Positions 37,295 through 46,138 of a stretch of 64,000 bases of DNA are shown piece after piece. How positions within the stretch are numbered: the first letter of the stretch is position 1; every line of letters begins with the position of its first letter. A program made the position numbers and the translations under genes. The stretch covers positions 372,001 to 436,000 of the forward strand of contig NZ_CP009574.1 of NCBI RefSeq assembly GCF_000764555.1. Direction: 5' to 3'. The notes under the pieces were generated by a model, which saw nothing but the letters and a program-made list of their open reading frames with translations, did no database searches and was not told the DNA's origin. Origin of the DNA: Candidatus Francisella endociliophora. Its GTDB lineage: Bacteria; Pseudomonadota; Gammaproteobacteria; Francisellales; Francisellaceae.

Positions 37295-37945
37295 TTAAAC
37301 CTCGATATAGTTAGACATTTTAGAGAAACAAGCTTTATATTTTGCTTTTTGAGTGTTTATAATTTCTTGGTATGCAGGGCTTAGCTTTTCACTCAAGATA
37401 CTAGCATTAGTAGTATTTATTTGAGTATCAATTAAAGTACCATCAGGTAGATAGCCTTGATACCTATAGTTACTCATTGAATGTAATAGAGTAACTGACA
37501 ATGAAGATAACCCTGTCTTTATGACATTTGTACTGCCAACTAATTCAGCTGTAGTTCCAACCAAATCTCCTTCCCTTATATAGTTGGTTATTTTACTGTC
37601 AATATTGACCTTATCTCCAGCATACTTACCTATTAGCTTATCTTCCAAATCTTCCCAATCACCACCATCAAACAATATACCAAATGTACTTGCCCAAGAG
37701 CGTAAAGACTTAATAGGGTTTAAAGTAGGGTAGTAAACTTTATTGTCATGTATAACTTCTAAAGTTAAGTGTACTTGGCTTTTAAGTCCAAATGCTTCAA
37801 AGGTCTTTGTAGTTCCTCGCATTTTATTAGCAAAATATACCGATTGAATTTGTGCAATTGCACCACCCAAACTATGACCTGTAAAGTCTATGTTTTTACT
37901 GCGTCCAGAAATTATCATAAGATTCTGTCTGACCTTTTTCATCAC
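37295..37945 (-). CDS. Orphan C-terminal lipase fragment
   Basis: A 216-residue reading frame holding only the last part of the lipase domain: GHSLGG (Ser25), GDLVG (Asp127) and HSMSNYRYQGY (His155). The lipase homology starts at KNIDFTGHSLGG, immediately after the stop codon of the lipoprotein gene it overlaps; the first residues merely read through that gene's end in another frame. The roughly 230 lipase residues before the nucleophile are missing. No ribosome binding site. It looks like an orphan toxin module awaiting recombination, or a dead fragment. Confidence 0.6.
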   Translation of the reverse strand: MMKKVRQNLMIISGRSKNIDFTGHSLGGAIAQIQSVYFANKMRGTTKTFEAFGLKSQVHLTLEVIHDNKVYYPTLNPIKSLRSWASTFGILFDGGDWEDLEDKLIGKYAGDKVNIDSKITNYIREGDLVGTTAELVGSTNVIKTGLSSLSVTLLHSMSNYRYQGYLPDGTLIDTQINTTNASILSEKLSPAYQEIINTQKAKYKACFSKMSNYIEV

Positions 37946-38423
37946 AATATTCTTTAATTTTTTCTAAAGCATCATTATTTTTATCATTCTTATGTTCTTT
38001 CCAATAATTTCCAAATGAACTGCAATATATTGTATTTAATTGATGCTTTTTAAAAGCATCAATTAAGGGTTTAATTGATGCTTTTGTTACATCTCCATCA
38101 TTTATTTTAAAATTCATGATGATTATAGGATTATCAACCGCCTGTACTTTAAAGCTATATATACCATATTTTTCCATTTTGCAAAAGCTCATCTGACAAG
38201 TATTATCTACCCAATGTCTTTCATATGTATAATTAAAATCTTTTAGCTTGAATGGTTGCTTGTACTCATCTTCAAGTAATTTTAAAATCTCAGTTTTAAC
38301 TTTCTGTTGTTGCTCTGTTGTTGCTTCATTACTTTCTCTTTTAGCTGTTGTATATTGATAAGCTCCGCAACTGATCAAACTTACCATAAAAACAAATAAT
38401 ATTGCTATTTTTATAAACCTCAT
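37896..38423 (-). CDS. Small lipoprotein, putative immunity protein (copy 1)
   Basis: A 175-residue lipoprotein following the 1198-residue lipase directly. The start is set at ATG 38423, 1 bp after the lipase stop, with GAGGA 8 bases upstream; earlier in-frame ATGs lie inside the lipase gene. Lipobox LISC (Cys19). The mature part is related throughout to the 165-residue lipoprotein: LLEDEYKQPFKLKDFNYTYE, YSFKVQAVDNPIIIMNF, TIYCSSFGNYWKEHKND. Immediate neighbour of a lipase gene and periplasmic, so a cognate immunity protein is the simplest reading. Confidence 0.72.
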   Translation of the reverse strand: MRFIKIAILFVFMVSLISCGAYQYTTAKRESNEATTEQQQKVKTEILKLLEDEYKQPFKLKDFNYTYERHWVDNTCQMSFCKMEKYGIYSFKVQAVDNPIIIMNFKINDGDVTKASIKPLIDAFKKHQLNTIYCSSFGNYWKEHKNDKNNDALEKIKEYCDEKGQTESYDNFWTQ

Positions 38424-38424
38424 C

Positions 38425-41400
38425 TTATAGTTCCTCATGATTAGTAAATGTTGGAGTACCAAAGCAGAGTCTATATTTGATTTTTTGTTCTGTATTATCT
38501 GATGACTTTAAGATATTTGAGTTTGTTATATTTACAAGAGTATTTATCAAGCTACCATCCGCAGTATATCCTTGGTATCTATAATTACTCATAGAGTGTA
38601 GCTCTAAAAAGTCGCTAGTACTTCCTGCACTATCTATATTTACTGTATTTCCTATACTATGTGCTAGATTTGCTATTAAATCACCTTTACGACCAAAAGC
38701 TGTAAACTTAATACTTGGTTTATATCCTACATAATTAACTACTAGTTTATCTGCGATACCTTGCCAACTATTACAATTCCAATCAATTCCAGCCATACAT
38801 ACAGCTGAATTTAAAGCTTTAAGAGGATTTAAAGTCATATAATATATTTTATGACCTTCTGTAATATGACTAATTCTTGGAGCAACTTCATTTTCAACAC
38901 CAAAAGGCTCAAAGCCTTTTGATGGAGATAAATTAACTCCTTTTGAAGCTCTATCTGCAAAATAAACTGCTTGCATTTGAGTTATAGAACCACCTAAACT
39001 ATGACCACTAAACCCAATATACTTCAGATTATTGTCTTTAAGTAAGTCTTCACCAAATTCAATACCTGCTTTTGCGTGTTCTGATATTATAGTTACAGGC
39101 ATACTTTTGCCTAATATACCCATATCAAGTACGTCAGACTTAACTAAGTCATGATAAACCGCTTCTAAGGTATCTTGCCTTGTACCTCTATTGATTACAT
39201 AGATACCGCTATTAGTGCTATCTTTTGCATTAGCAATTGCTATACCATAGTAGCCAACGGTGTTTTTCAGTTTACTACTTGTTGTTACTATTTTGTATTT
39301 AGCTAAGATTGGATAATAATAGTTAGAATAATCAGCAAAAGGTATATTCAAGTCTCCATGCTTATCAACTGATAAAACCTTATCAAGATCATCTATTAAG
39401 CTTTTCTTATCTTTTTTATATATCGCTTGTGATAAAGGTATAGGATTATCTTTTTGCTGTCTTATTACAGCCTCTAAAAACTCCTCTTCATACACCAACT
39501 CACATAGTACACTAGCATCTTTATCTGGTAAGTCTGTTAGCGGTTGGCTTGTGTCTTCCTGGTCTTCTTCTTTTAGGTCATGGATTATGTCTTCAGCATC
39601 CCTCGTAAGCATTACTGTAGCAGGTGTTATCTCTAAGTATTCATGCTTGTAGAAAAGATCTCTATCCTTTCTAAGCTTCAGGGTCATTTCTTCACTGTTT
39701 ATTTCGTTGTATAAACCGTTTATCTTCCTTTGTAGACTGCTATCTTCAATGCTTAGCATGTCTTCTTCTCTATTCCATAAATGATCGACACTTTTAACAG
39801 GGTCTACTTCATCATATTCATTTAATGGCTGATAATGTTTTAGTGCGATTAGATAGCCTTTTCTAGTTCTAAAGGTAGATAGAAGCTTAATACACATCTT
39901 AAGCACCCTTTCAGATAATTCTATACTATCCTCTATAGCTTTTTGGCTAGCTTTACTTGGGTTATTAAGTAGGTATAGTAGTTTACCTACTGATTCAGGT
40001 ACTAAGGCTAGTATCAGCTCATCATCTGCTTTTTCTAACTCTGCTATTACTGATTCTATATCCTTTGTTTTACCATTCTCTTGTAAGCTTTCTAAGTGCT
40101 TTTTAATCTCTTCATCATTTGGCACAGCATAAGTATCTACCAATGCTTGATAGTTAGCTCTTCTGCCTAACATTTGTTTTATTGTTTTAGCTATGATTGT
40201 TTCATCTAGCTCAAACTCTTGTCTTGCCTCTTGATAGTAATAAAACTTCTCCAATGAGTAACGCTCACCCACTGTAGCATCAAATATCAAAGCATCTCCC
40301 TCTGGATAGTCTTGATCTTTGTTATGTGTAGAGAGTAGATATTTACTATCTGCATAGATCAACCACTTATCATCTTTATAATCTAGCTGATATGGATTTG
40401 TTAGTTGTTTTGATTGTAGGTCTTTGATTTTTAACCTACCTAGATTTAGTTTTTCTATTTTCTTACTATTCTTAGTATTAGCTGCCCTACTCCAATGCAA
40501 TATTCCATCAACTATTTGATTATCTTTAGCTGTAGGATATTGATCGTGATTTTCACCTTCTAAGACATACTTATCATCTTTGACTGCTACTTTAACTTTT
40601 TGCGATAATAATACCTGACTATCTACATATTCTTCTGTAGCTACCAACTCAAATACTCCATACTCTTCATCTACTTGATGTTGATATGATTTATGTGTTA
40701 TTGCTTTTTCATTATCATAATCAATATCTGCTATTAGATCAGGCTTATATGGTAACCTAGCATAAGTCTCTGCTAACTGCTTGAAGTTGTACCTACCTGC
40801 TAACATCAAGCCCATATATAGCATACTTGACTGTGTAGTCTTACCGATATCTAACCATCTGTTGATATTTGTCTCAGATAAGTTTTGTAAATGCTCTATG
40901 CCATTATTTACTGCTTGTTGGTTAGCAAACTGATAGCCTCCTTTAAAACCTAATCCTTTAACCTTAGATTCTAAATCTCCACCTATAGCACCCCAGTTAA
41001 TCAGGTATGTATCTCCATCAAGATGTTTATCTTTATCAAAATCTATATCTGCAATACTCATACTATCTAGTACAGACTGGTCTAGCATACAGATACCAGA
41101 TCTTACAAAGCTTATATGGATATATTCTTTATTAGCTAATATCACTTGTTCAAGGTCATTACTTGTGTCAAATCTATTTGCTACTTGACGTTTAGCAAAG
41201 TTATTCCTATATATAGAATTCGTCTTTGATTTACTTAAATATTTAGCTTGTGAATTAAATATATCTCTAACTAAGTTTGTCGGTACAAAATATAGCTTAG
41301 CTTGCTTAGGGCTATATATCACATCACCAATATAGTAAATATCATCTGCATTATCATCAGGATGTTTATATTCTGCTTGTTTAACTTGATACTCTTGTAA

Positions 41401-42021
41401 TTTAAATGATGATTTAGTCATATCACCATCTATAACCATCTTAGAGCCAATATTGTACTTAATACTACCTGCATTAATATTTTTAAATGGCGCTTTTTCT
41501 GTTTGATTCTTCGCTGTTACTCGAAAACCAGCACTTTTTACATTTAGCTTGTCTGTGCTTATCGTGGCTTTGTTTGATTTAAGATTGATATTCTTTGTAG
41601 CTGTGATTGTATGCTTGCCTGAGCCAGTCTCTGTCAGTATATTATCACTTATGGTTGTACTATCAGCCATGATCGTTTCAACTCTACTCTTTGCTTGTAT
41701 AGTTGTCGTTTCTTGCTTAGTTTCGCTCTTATAATCTTTTGCATGAAATGTTTCTTTGGCTGATTTAGATTGCTGATAAATCTTAGTATCATCTTCGTAA
41801 GTGTTATAGATATTTCCTTTACTAATCTCTTCTACCTTAGATGAAGATATTAGCTTCTTCTTTTTACCTTCTGCTAACTCCTCTTGAACTATACTATCAT
41901 CGCTAACTATATTCTTTTGGACTTTACCACTTTTATATTCTGATACGCTACTTTGGCTCTTCGCTCCAGATTTATCTTTATCAGCCCAATCATCCGGACG
42001 ACTATCAAATACTTTGGCCAT
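38425..42021 (-). CDS. Large fusion of beta-rich module and class-3-type lipase, putative toxin
   Basis: A 1198-residue protein. Residues 1 to about 778 are the N-module also encoded alone at 33395-35722: a gp5/VgrG-needle-like beta repeat (about 60-200) and an unassigned globular part. From about residue 779 the chain matches the separate lipase at 29601-31538: YVINRGT, nucleophile GHSLGG (Ser1008), GDLIA (Asp1114), HSMSNYRYQGY (His1142). No signal peptide. I infer a secreted membrane-attacking effector. First gene of the array, with an inverted repeat in its leader (42038-42065). I cannot name a known family for the N-module. Confidence 0.78.
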   Translation of the reverse strand: MAKVFDSRPDDWADKDKSGAKSQSSVSEYKSGKVQKNIVSDDSIVQEELAEGKKKKLISSSKVEEISKGNIYNTYEDDTKIYQQSKSAKETFHAKDYKSETKQETTTIQAKSRVETIMADSTTISDNILTETGSGKHTITATKNINLKSNKATISTDKLNVKSAGFRVTAKNQTEKAPFKNINAGSIKYNIGSKMVIDGDMTKSSFKLQEYQVKQAEYKHPDDNADDIYYIGDVIYSPKQAKLYFVPTNLVRDIFNSQAKYLSKSKTNSIYRNNFAKRQVANRFDTSNDLEQVILANKEYIHISFVRSGICMLDQSVLDSMSIADIDFDKDKHLDGDTYLINWGAIGGDLESKVKGLGFKGGYQFANQQAVNNGIEHLQNLSETNINRWLDIGKTTQSSMLYMGLMLAGRYNFKQLAETYARLPYKPDLIADIDYDNEKAITHKSYQHQVDEEYGVFELVATEEYVDSQVLLSQKVKVAVKDDKYVLEGENHDQYPTAKDNQIVDGILHWSRAANTKNSKKIEKLNLGRLKIKDLQSKQLTNPYQLDYKDDKWLIYADSKYLLSTHNKDQDYPEGDALIFDATVGERYSLEKFYYYQEARQEFELDETIIAKTIKQMLGRRANYQALVDTYAVPNDEEIKKHLESLQENGKTKDIESVIAELEKADDELILALVPESVGKLLYLLNNPSKASQKAIEDSIELSERVLKMCIKLLSTFRTRKGYLIALKHYQPLNEYDEVDPVKSVDHLWNREEDMLSIEDSSLQRKINGLYNEINSEEMTLKLRKDRDLFYKHEYLEITPATVMLTRDAEDIIHDLKEEDQEDTSQPLTDLPDKDASVLCELVYEEEFLEAVIRQQKDNPIPLSQAIYKKDKKSLIDDLDKVLSVDKHGDLNIPFADYSNYYYPILAKYKIVTTSSKLKNTVGYYGIAIANAKDSTNSGIYVINRGTRQDTLEAVYHDLVKSDVLDMGILGKSMPVTIISEHAKAGIEFGEDLLKDNNLKYIGFSGHSLGGSITQMQAVYFADRASKGVNLSPSKGFEPFGVENEVAPRISHITEGHKIYYMTLNPLKALNSAVCMAGIDWNCNSWQGIADKLVVNYVGYKPSIKFTAFGRKGDLIANLAHSIGNTVNIDSAGSTSDFLELHSMSNYRYQGYTADGSLINTLVNITNSNILKSSDNTEQKIKYRLCFGTPTFTNHEEL

Positions 42022-42037
42022 AAAAATACCACAAAAC

Positions 42038-42065
42038 TTTATAATCTTATTAGTTTGATTATAAA
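42038..42065. promoter_or_regulatory. Inverted repeat in the leader of the lipase-fusion gene
   Basis: TTTATAATC (42038-42046) and GATTATAAA (42057-42065) form a perfect 9-bp inverted repeat with a 10-base gap, 17-44 bp upstream of the start codon. It contains a TATAAT on the minus strand, so it may be an operator over the promoter or a leader hairpin. The 183-bp gap to the nnr gene otherwise shows no gene. Confidence 0.35.
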
Positions 42066-42204
42066 AGTTATTAAACTTAATTTATAGGAAATTTTTATTT
42101 TTATATTAAAAAAATACTGAGATACTTTGATAAAAGAATTAACTATAGTAGTGCAAATATGTACTTTCTGTTGTTAAACCATCTATAAAATAGCAGGAAG
42201 TAGA

Positions 42205-43677
42205 CTACTGAAGAATATAAATATTATTCAAAGCCTCACAAACTTCTTCAGCTACTCTACTAGGAAATATTCCAATATAACCACCTAATTTTTTAGCTAA
42301 CTTATCACCAGCTAAGCCATGGATATATACAGCCAACCTACTTGCTGATAGAGTATCTAAACCTTGAGCTAAAAATGCTCCAATGATCCCAGATAGCACA
42401 TCGCCTTGCCCTGCTACTGCCATACCTTGATTGCCTGTAGCATTTATATAGATACCATTATCTTTACAAATTAGGCTTCCAGCTCCTTTTAGTACGACTG
42501 TGGCATTATATTTTTTAGCTAAAGTTCTAGCTGCAGCAAATCTATCATCTTGAATCTCTTGAATAGTACAGCCAAGTAATCTTGCCGCCTCTGCTGGGTG
42601 TGGAGTTATTATTTTGTTTTCTAATTTAATAAATTTCTCTCTAATTTGCTGATTAGTTGAGATTATATTTAGAGCATCTGCATCAAATATTGCAGGTTGA
42701 GTTAGGTTATCAATTATCAACTCTAAAACTTGTTGAGCGTCATCAGTTGTATCAAAACCAACTCCTACTGCTAAAGCTGAGAAAGTATTTAGATTTTTAG
42801 GGATATCTCCTAGAGATTTTGTCATTAACTCTGGCATAGACATATCTGCACGAAAATCTTTATCTAAAGATATCATCGAGACCTTACCACAACCACTATA
42901 TAGCGAACTTTTACCAGCTAATTGCAAAGCCCCATTCATACCAACATTACCACCAATTATAGCTAGATTGCCATAAGTGCCTTTGTTAGTATTTTTCTTT
43001 TTCCTAAGAATATTATCGAGATTTATATCTTGAATATGATTTTTATAGACTTGATACTCTGATTGACTAATTTTGATATTTTCACTATTAATTAGCTCTT
43101 TGACAGTTACCTGACCAGCATAATCAAGACCATCGCCTGTATGTAAGCCCTGCTTATCTGCTAAAAATGTAACTGTCTGTCTAGCTAGAATTGCTTCACC
43201 ATAAACCTTAGCATTAAAAGCACCTAAACCACTTGGTACATCTATAGCTAACGTATATTTAGAATTTTGATTTATAGTTTTAACAAGCTCTAAAATATCT
43301 CCCTCAAGATCTCTATCTAATCCTATGCCAAATATTCCATCTATAATTACATCATAGTCACTTACATTTGGTAATTTTTCCAAAGGCTTTTTAAGTTTAA
43401 AAAATTTATCATAATAACCTTGATTATCTAGGTTTGCTTTTGGAAAGACTCTATAGATATCTACATCATAACCTTGACTATATAGTTTGATAGCTGCAGC
43501 AATGCCATCACTACCATTATTACCAGATCCAACAACTACCAAGATTTTATTTTTCTTATCAAACTTAGAGCAAATAAGGCTTACTATTTCATCAGAAGCA
43601 TTTTCAATAAGATTTAACCCTTGAGAAATAGCATATTCTTCAATTTGACGATTTTGTAATTCAGAAAGAAAACACAT
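42205..43677 (-). CDS. nnr: Bifunctional NAD(P)HX epimerase/dehydratase
   Basis: Repairs hydrated NADH and NADPH. The N-terminal YjeF_N epimerase domain (about 1-205) shows VVGSGNNGSDGIAAA and DGIFGIGLDRDL; the C-terminal dehydratase/kinase-like domain (about 215-490) shows GTYGNLAIIGG, ITPHPAEAARLL and the catalytic GNQGMAVAGQGDVLSG. The start is set at ATG 43677, giving 490 residues; the frame also opens at a TTG seven codons earlier. It stands alone upstream of the lipase array and is transcribed towards it. Confidence 0.93.
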   Translation of the reverse strand: MCFLSELQNRQIEEYAISQGLNLIENASDEIVSLICSKFDKKNKILVVVGSGNNGSDGIAAAIKLYSQGYDVDIYRVFPKANLDNQGYYDKFFKLKKPLEKLPNVSDYDVIIDGIFGIGLDRDLEGDILELVKTINQNSKYTLAIDVPSGLGAFNAKVYGEAILARQTVTFLADKQGLHTGDGLDYAGQVTVKELINSENIKISQSEYQVYKNHIQDINLDNILRKKKNTNKGTYGNLAIIGGNVGMNGALQLAGKSSLYSGCGKVSMISLDKDFRADMSMPELMTKSLGDIPKNLNTFSALAVGVGFDTTDDAQQVLELIIDNLTQPAIFDADALNIISTNQQIREKFIKLENKIITPHPAEAARLLGCTIQEIQDDRFAAARTLAKKYNATVVLKGAGSLICKDNGIYINATGNQGMAVAGQGDVLSGIIGAFLAQGLDTLSASRLAVYIHGLAGDKLAKKLGGYIGIFPSRVAEEVCEALNNIYILQ

Positions 43678-43867
43678 AAGACAAATATTTGTAGACAACT
43701 GTATATCTATAATAAAGCAAAGCTTCTTATAAACTCAACATCCACCCTAAAATAGCACATATCAACTTTACTGATATATATAATAAAAAACATTAATTTT
43801 ACATATATACATGTTAGTGAAATAATAGATACATAAAATAAATTAAGCAAAACAGAAGGGCAAAAAA

Positions 43868-43993
43868 ATGAAAAAACTAGTCTTAACAGCTGTAATCACT
43901 CTTACTTTAGCAACTACAAGTTTTGGATATGTGCATCAAATGGGAACATCTAACCAATCTTTCCCAGTACAAGAACTTACTCTTTGCCAATAA
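43868..43993 (+). CDS. 41-residue secreted peptide
   Basis: A short gene with ATG at 43868 and GAAGGG 7 bases upstream. The product begins MKKLVLTAVITLTLATTSFG, a textbook Sec signal peptide, leaving a mature peptide of about 21 residues (YVHQMGTSNQSFPVQ then ELTLCQ) with a single C-terminal cysteine. It lies in the divergent space between nnr and a GDSL hydrolase, transcribed towards the latter. A small inverted repeat over the stop codon might end transcription. It may be a true microprotein or the stub of a lost exported protein. Confidence 0.5.
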   Translation: MKKLVLTAVITLTLATTSFGYVHQMGTSNQSFPVQELTLCQ

Positions 43994-44032
43994 GAGTTTT
44001 GATAAATAAATTTTACAAAAAAATAAAAAAAC

Positions 44033-45382
44033 TTACTTATTAACTATTGAATTAGCTATAGCTGCTATTTCTTTATCAATTTTTTCTGGATTTTGAATAG
44101 TCAAAACATTAGCTCTTTCTAAGAATGGTTCATTGATTATCTTATTCATAAGTTCAAATGCTATGATTTGCTGCATAGGTTGTGCAAGGTGACTATTATT
44201 CCAAAAAGGATACCCTTCTCTAGGACTCATAGGCTTATAATAACAATTATTTTCAATAACTTGCGCACTAAAATAGTCTTTACTACATGTTTCTGTTTTT
44301 TTAGCTTTTGCTACAAACTCTCGAGATACTATTGCTTTATCTAACTTACTACCCATATCTATAACTTTCACATTACTATCATTAACAAATAGTATTTCTA
44401 GCTGAGCATTCAATGCTTGTGATATCAAAGAAGGAAGCGAATATAAAGCTCCAAAATTTCTTGCTGTTGGTGTTAGGCCTAAATTATAAGCATTAATAAC
44501 ATAAATATGTTTTGCACCGGCTTGCTTTTCTAGCATTTTCACAGCTTCTTGAATGTTATTTGCTATATTTCCTGGCAGCTTAAATGTACCGATATCTTGC
44601 TTAAAAGCATTTAGCTTACCTTTAAGAAGCTTATTTAACATAGCATTACTAATATCATTAGCTCCAATCCAAACGATATATGCAGTATCTGTATTATCCT
44701 GAAGCTGAGAATATTTATTTTTATCATATAAATAAAATTTAATTTGCTTTATAACTCCAGCAACAGCTAAATTTTCCCAATTATCGTTAGAAACGCTTTT
44801 AGTATAGCTATCTATTTTAGACTTAACTTGCTCTTGCTCTTTACCTATATCGCCCTCATCGACAGGCGTAGTTACAGCGAAATAGTCTGGATTGGTATAA
44901 CCATCTATAGTCATAGCTCCAACAACAGCATAGTTAAGCGAAGTACTATCTTTTAGACTATTTGGATTGCGGTATAGATCTATCCAGTTCACCATCGAAG
45001 GTGTGTTAGCTTGAGGATAAGTATTATAAATAAAATAATCAAACCACCCAAATGAATAATGTTCTTTATTTGGATGAGAAAGCTCAGCATATTCACTATT
45101 TGGAACACTCCATGCCCAAGTCATATCAGGATAGTTATCTGCAACAAAACTAGGCATTTGAAAATTAGTGCCTAGCATATTTTCAGCTATAGGATTAGTT
45201 ACAGGAACAACATAATTCATCGGTAGATCTTCTGCAGAATTTTGCAGTAAATAGTTTTCCGGAAGATTTCCTGTATCAGAGATACTATCGCCAAATACTA
45301 TAAAATTTTTGTAATGCGTATTGTCCTTAGCATAAGCCCCAGATACTATTGTCAAAACTAATAACACTTTCAAAAACTTCAA
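44033..45382 (-). CDS. Secreted GDSL/SGNH-family lipase-esterase
   Basis: A 449-residue exported hydrolase. Signal peptide cleaved after AYA (residue 18), block I VFGDSISDTGN with nucleophile Ser33, block III IWIGANDIS and a C-terminal WNNSHLAQPMQQ region with the catalytic histidine, as in thermolabile haemolysin-like phospholipases. The start codon is TTG, supported by AGGAG six bases upstream. It differs from the GDSL enzyme at 25973-27430, which has an extra N-terminal domain. Likely acts on host or own phospholipids after export. Confidence 0.88.
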   Translation of the reverse strand: MKFLKVLLVLTIVSGAYAKDNTHYKNFIVFGDSISDTGNLPENYLLQNSAEDLPMNYVVPVTNPIAENMLGTNFQMPSFVADNYPDMTWAWSVPNSEYAELSHPNKEHYSFGWFDYFIYNTYPQANTPSMVNWIDLYRNPNSLKDSTSLNYAVVGAMTIDGYTNPDYFAVTTPVDEGDIGKEQEQVKSKIDSYTKSVSNDNWENLAVAGVIKQIKFYLYDKNKYSQLQDNTDTAYIVWIGANDISNAMLNKLLKGKLNAFKQDIGTFKLPGNIANNIQEAVKMLEKQAGAKHIYVINAYNLGLTPTARNFGALYSLPSLISQALNAQLEILFVNDSNVKVIDMGSKLDKAIVSREFVAKAKKTETCSKDYFSAQVIENNCYYKPMSPREGYPFWNNSHLAQPMQQIIAFELMNKIINEPFLERANVLTIQNPEKIDKEIAAIANSIVNK

Positions 45383-45490
45383 AATAATCTCCTAATTATC
45401 ATGCAATTTATAATTCAACTAAATTACAATACTACTTTATTTTAATAGAAAATAAAATTTTTATGGATTATTATCAGATATTTTATGAAC

Positions 45491-46135
45491 TTATTTAAAT
45501 TTATTATTTTCCAAAAAGTAAGCTATTTTACTAAAAGTTTCTGCATCATGGTGTATTTCTCTATGATTCTTATTTAAAACAACTCTATCACTACTATTAA
45601 TAGCAAAAACAGAATCAACATCTACTAGACCATCATGCTCCTTACTTAAGCAAAGTTTAGCTAACAAATTAAACTTTGAGTGCTTATTACCAGCTATTAA
45701 ACCAGTAGGAAACTTATCTGTAACACTATTACAAAACTCTATATATTTATCTGTTGCTAATAAATCTTTATTTGGCTTTAAAACTTTTGAATAAAAAGGA
45801 ATCTTATCACCAAAATCTGCCACTTTTGATCCTGCAAATGGTGTCGCTATAAAAATACATTTATCAATATTATCAAGATTTAACTCATGTATAGCTTTAC
45901 AAGTTATAAGCCCTCCCATACTATGTGCGACAAATGTAATGGTTTTTGTTTTTGGAATATTTTTAAGAACCTCACATAACCTTGTAACAGCAACCTCAAG
46001 ACTTACAAAAGTAGTAGGTAAATCAACAGATATTATATCGTCAAACTTTTTTGCAAAAAAATCTCTAAGAGTACGCATGTCTTTACTATTTTTAATAAAT
46101 CCATGCACTAATACTAAAACTTTATCTTCATTCAT
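45491..46135 (-). CDS. Alpha/beta hydrolase (lipase/esterase fold)
   Basis: A 214-residue cytoplasmic alpha/beta hydrolase with LVLVHGFIKNSKDM (oxyanion HG) near residue 8, nucleophile elbow AHSMGG near residue 70, LVDVDS and a late NKNHREIHHD with a candidate catalytic histidine. It resembles small PGAP1/triacylglycerol-lipase-like proteins. It starts 3 bp after the epimerase gene and is last in a three-gene unit with the DUF819 protein. Substrate unknown. Confidence 0.8.
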   Translation of the reverse strand: MNEDKVLVLVHGFIKNSKDMRTLRDFFAKKFDDIISVDLPTTFVSLEVAVTRLCEVLKNIPKTKTITFVAHSMGGLITCKAIHELNLDNIDKCIFIATPFAGSKVADFGDKIPFYSKVLKPNKDLLATDKYIEFCNSVTDKFPTGLIAGNKHSKFNLLAKLCLSKEHDGLVDVDSVFAINSSDRVVLNKNHREIHHDAETFSKIAYFLENNKFK

Positions 46136-46138
46136 ATA

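Noticed and set aside
28616-42021. Calling the array a T6SS locus
   Set aside because: No sheath, baseplate, VgrG with OB-fold, PAAR or ATPase gene is present. Only the needle-like repeat and lipase hint at it, so the export route is left open.
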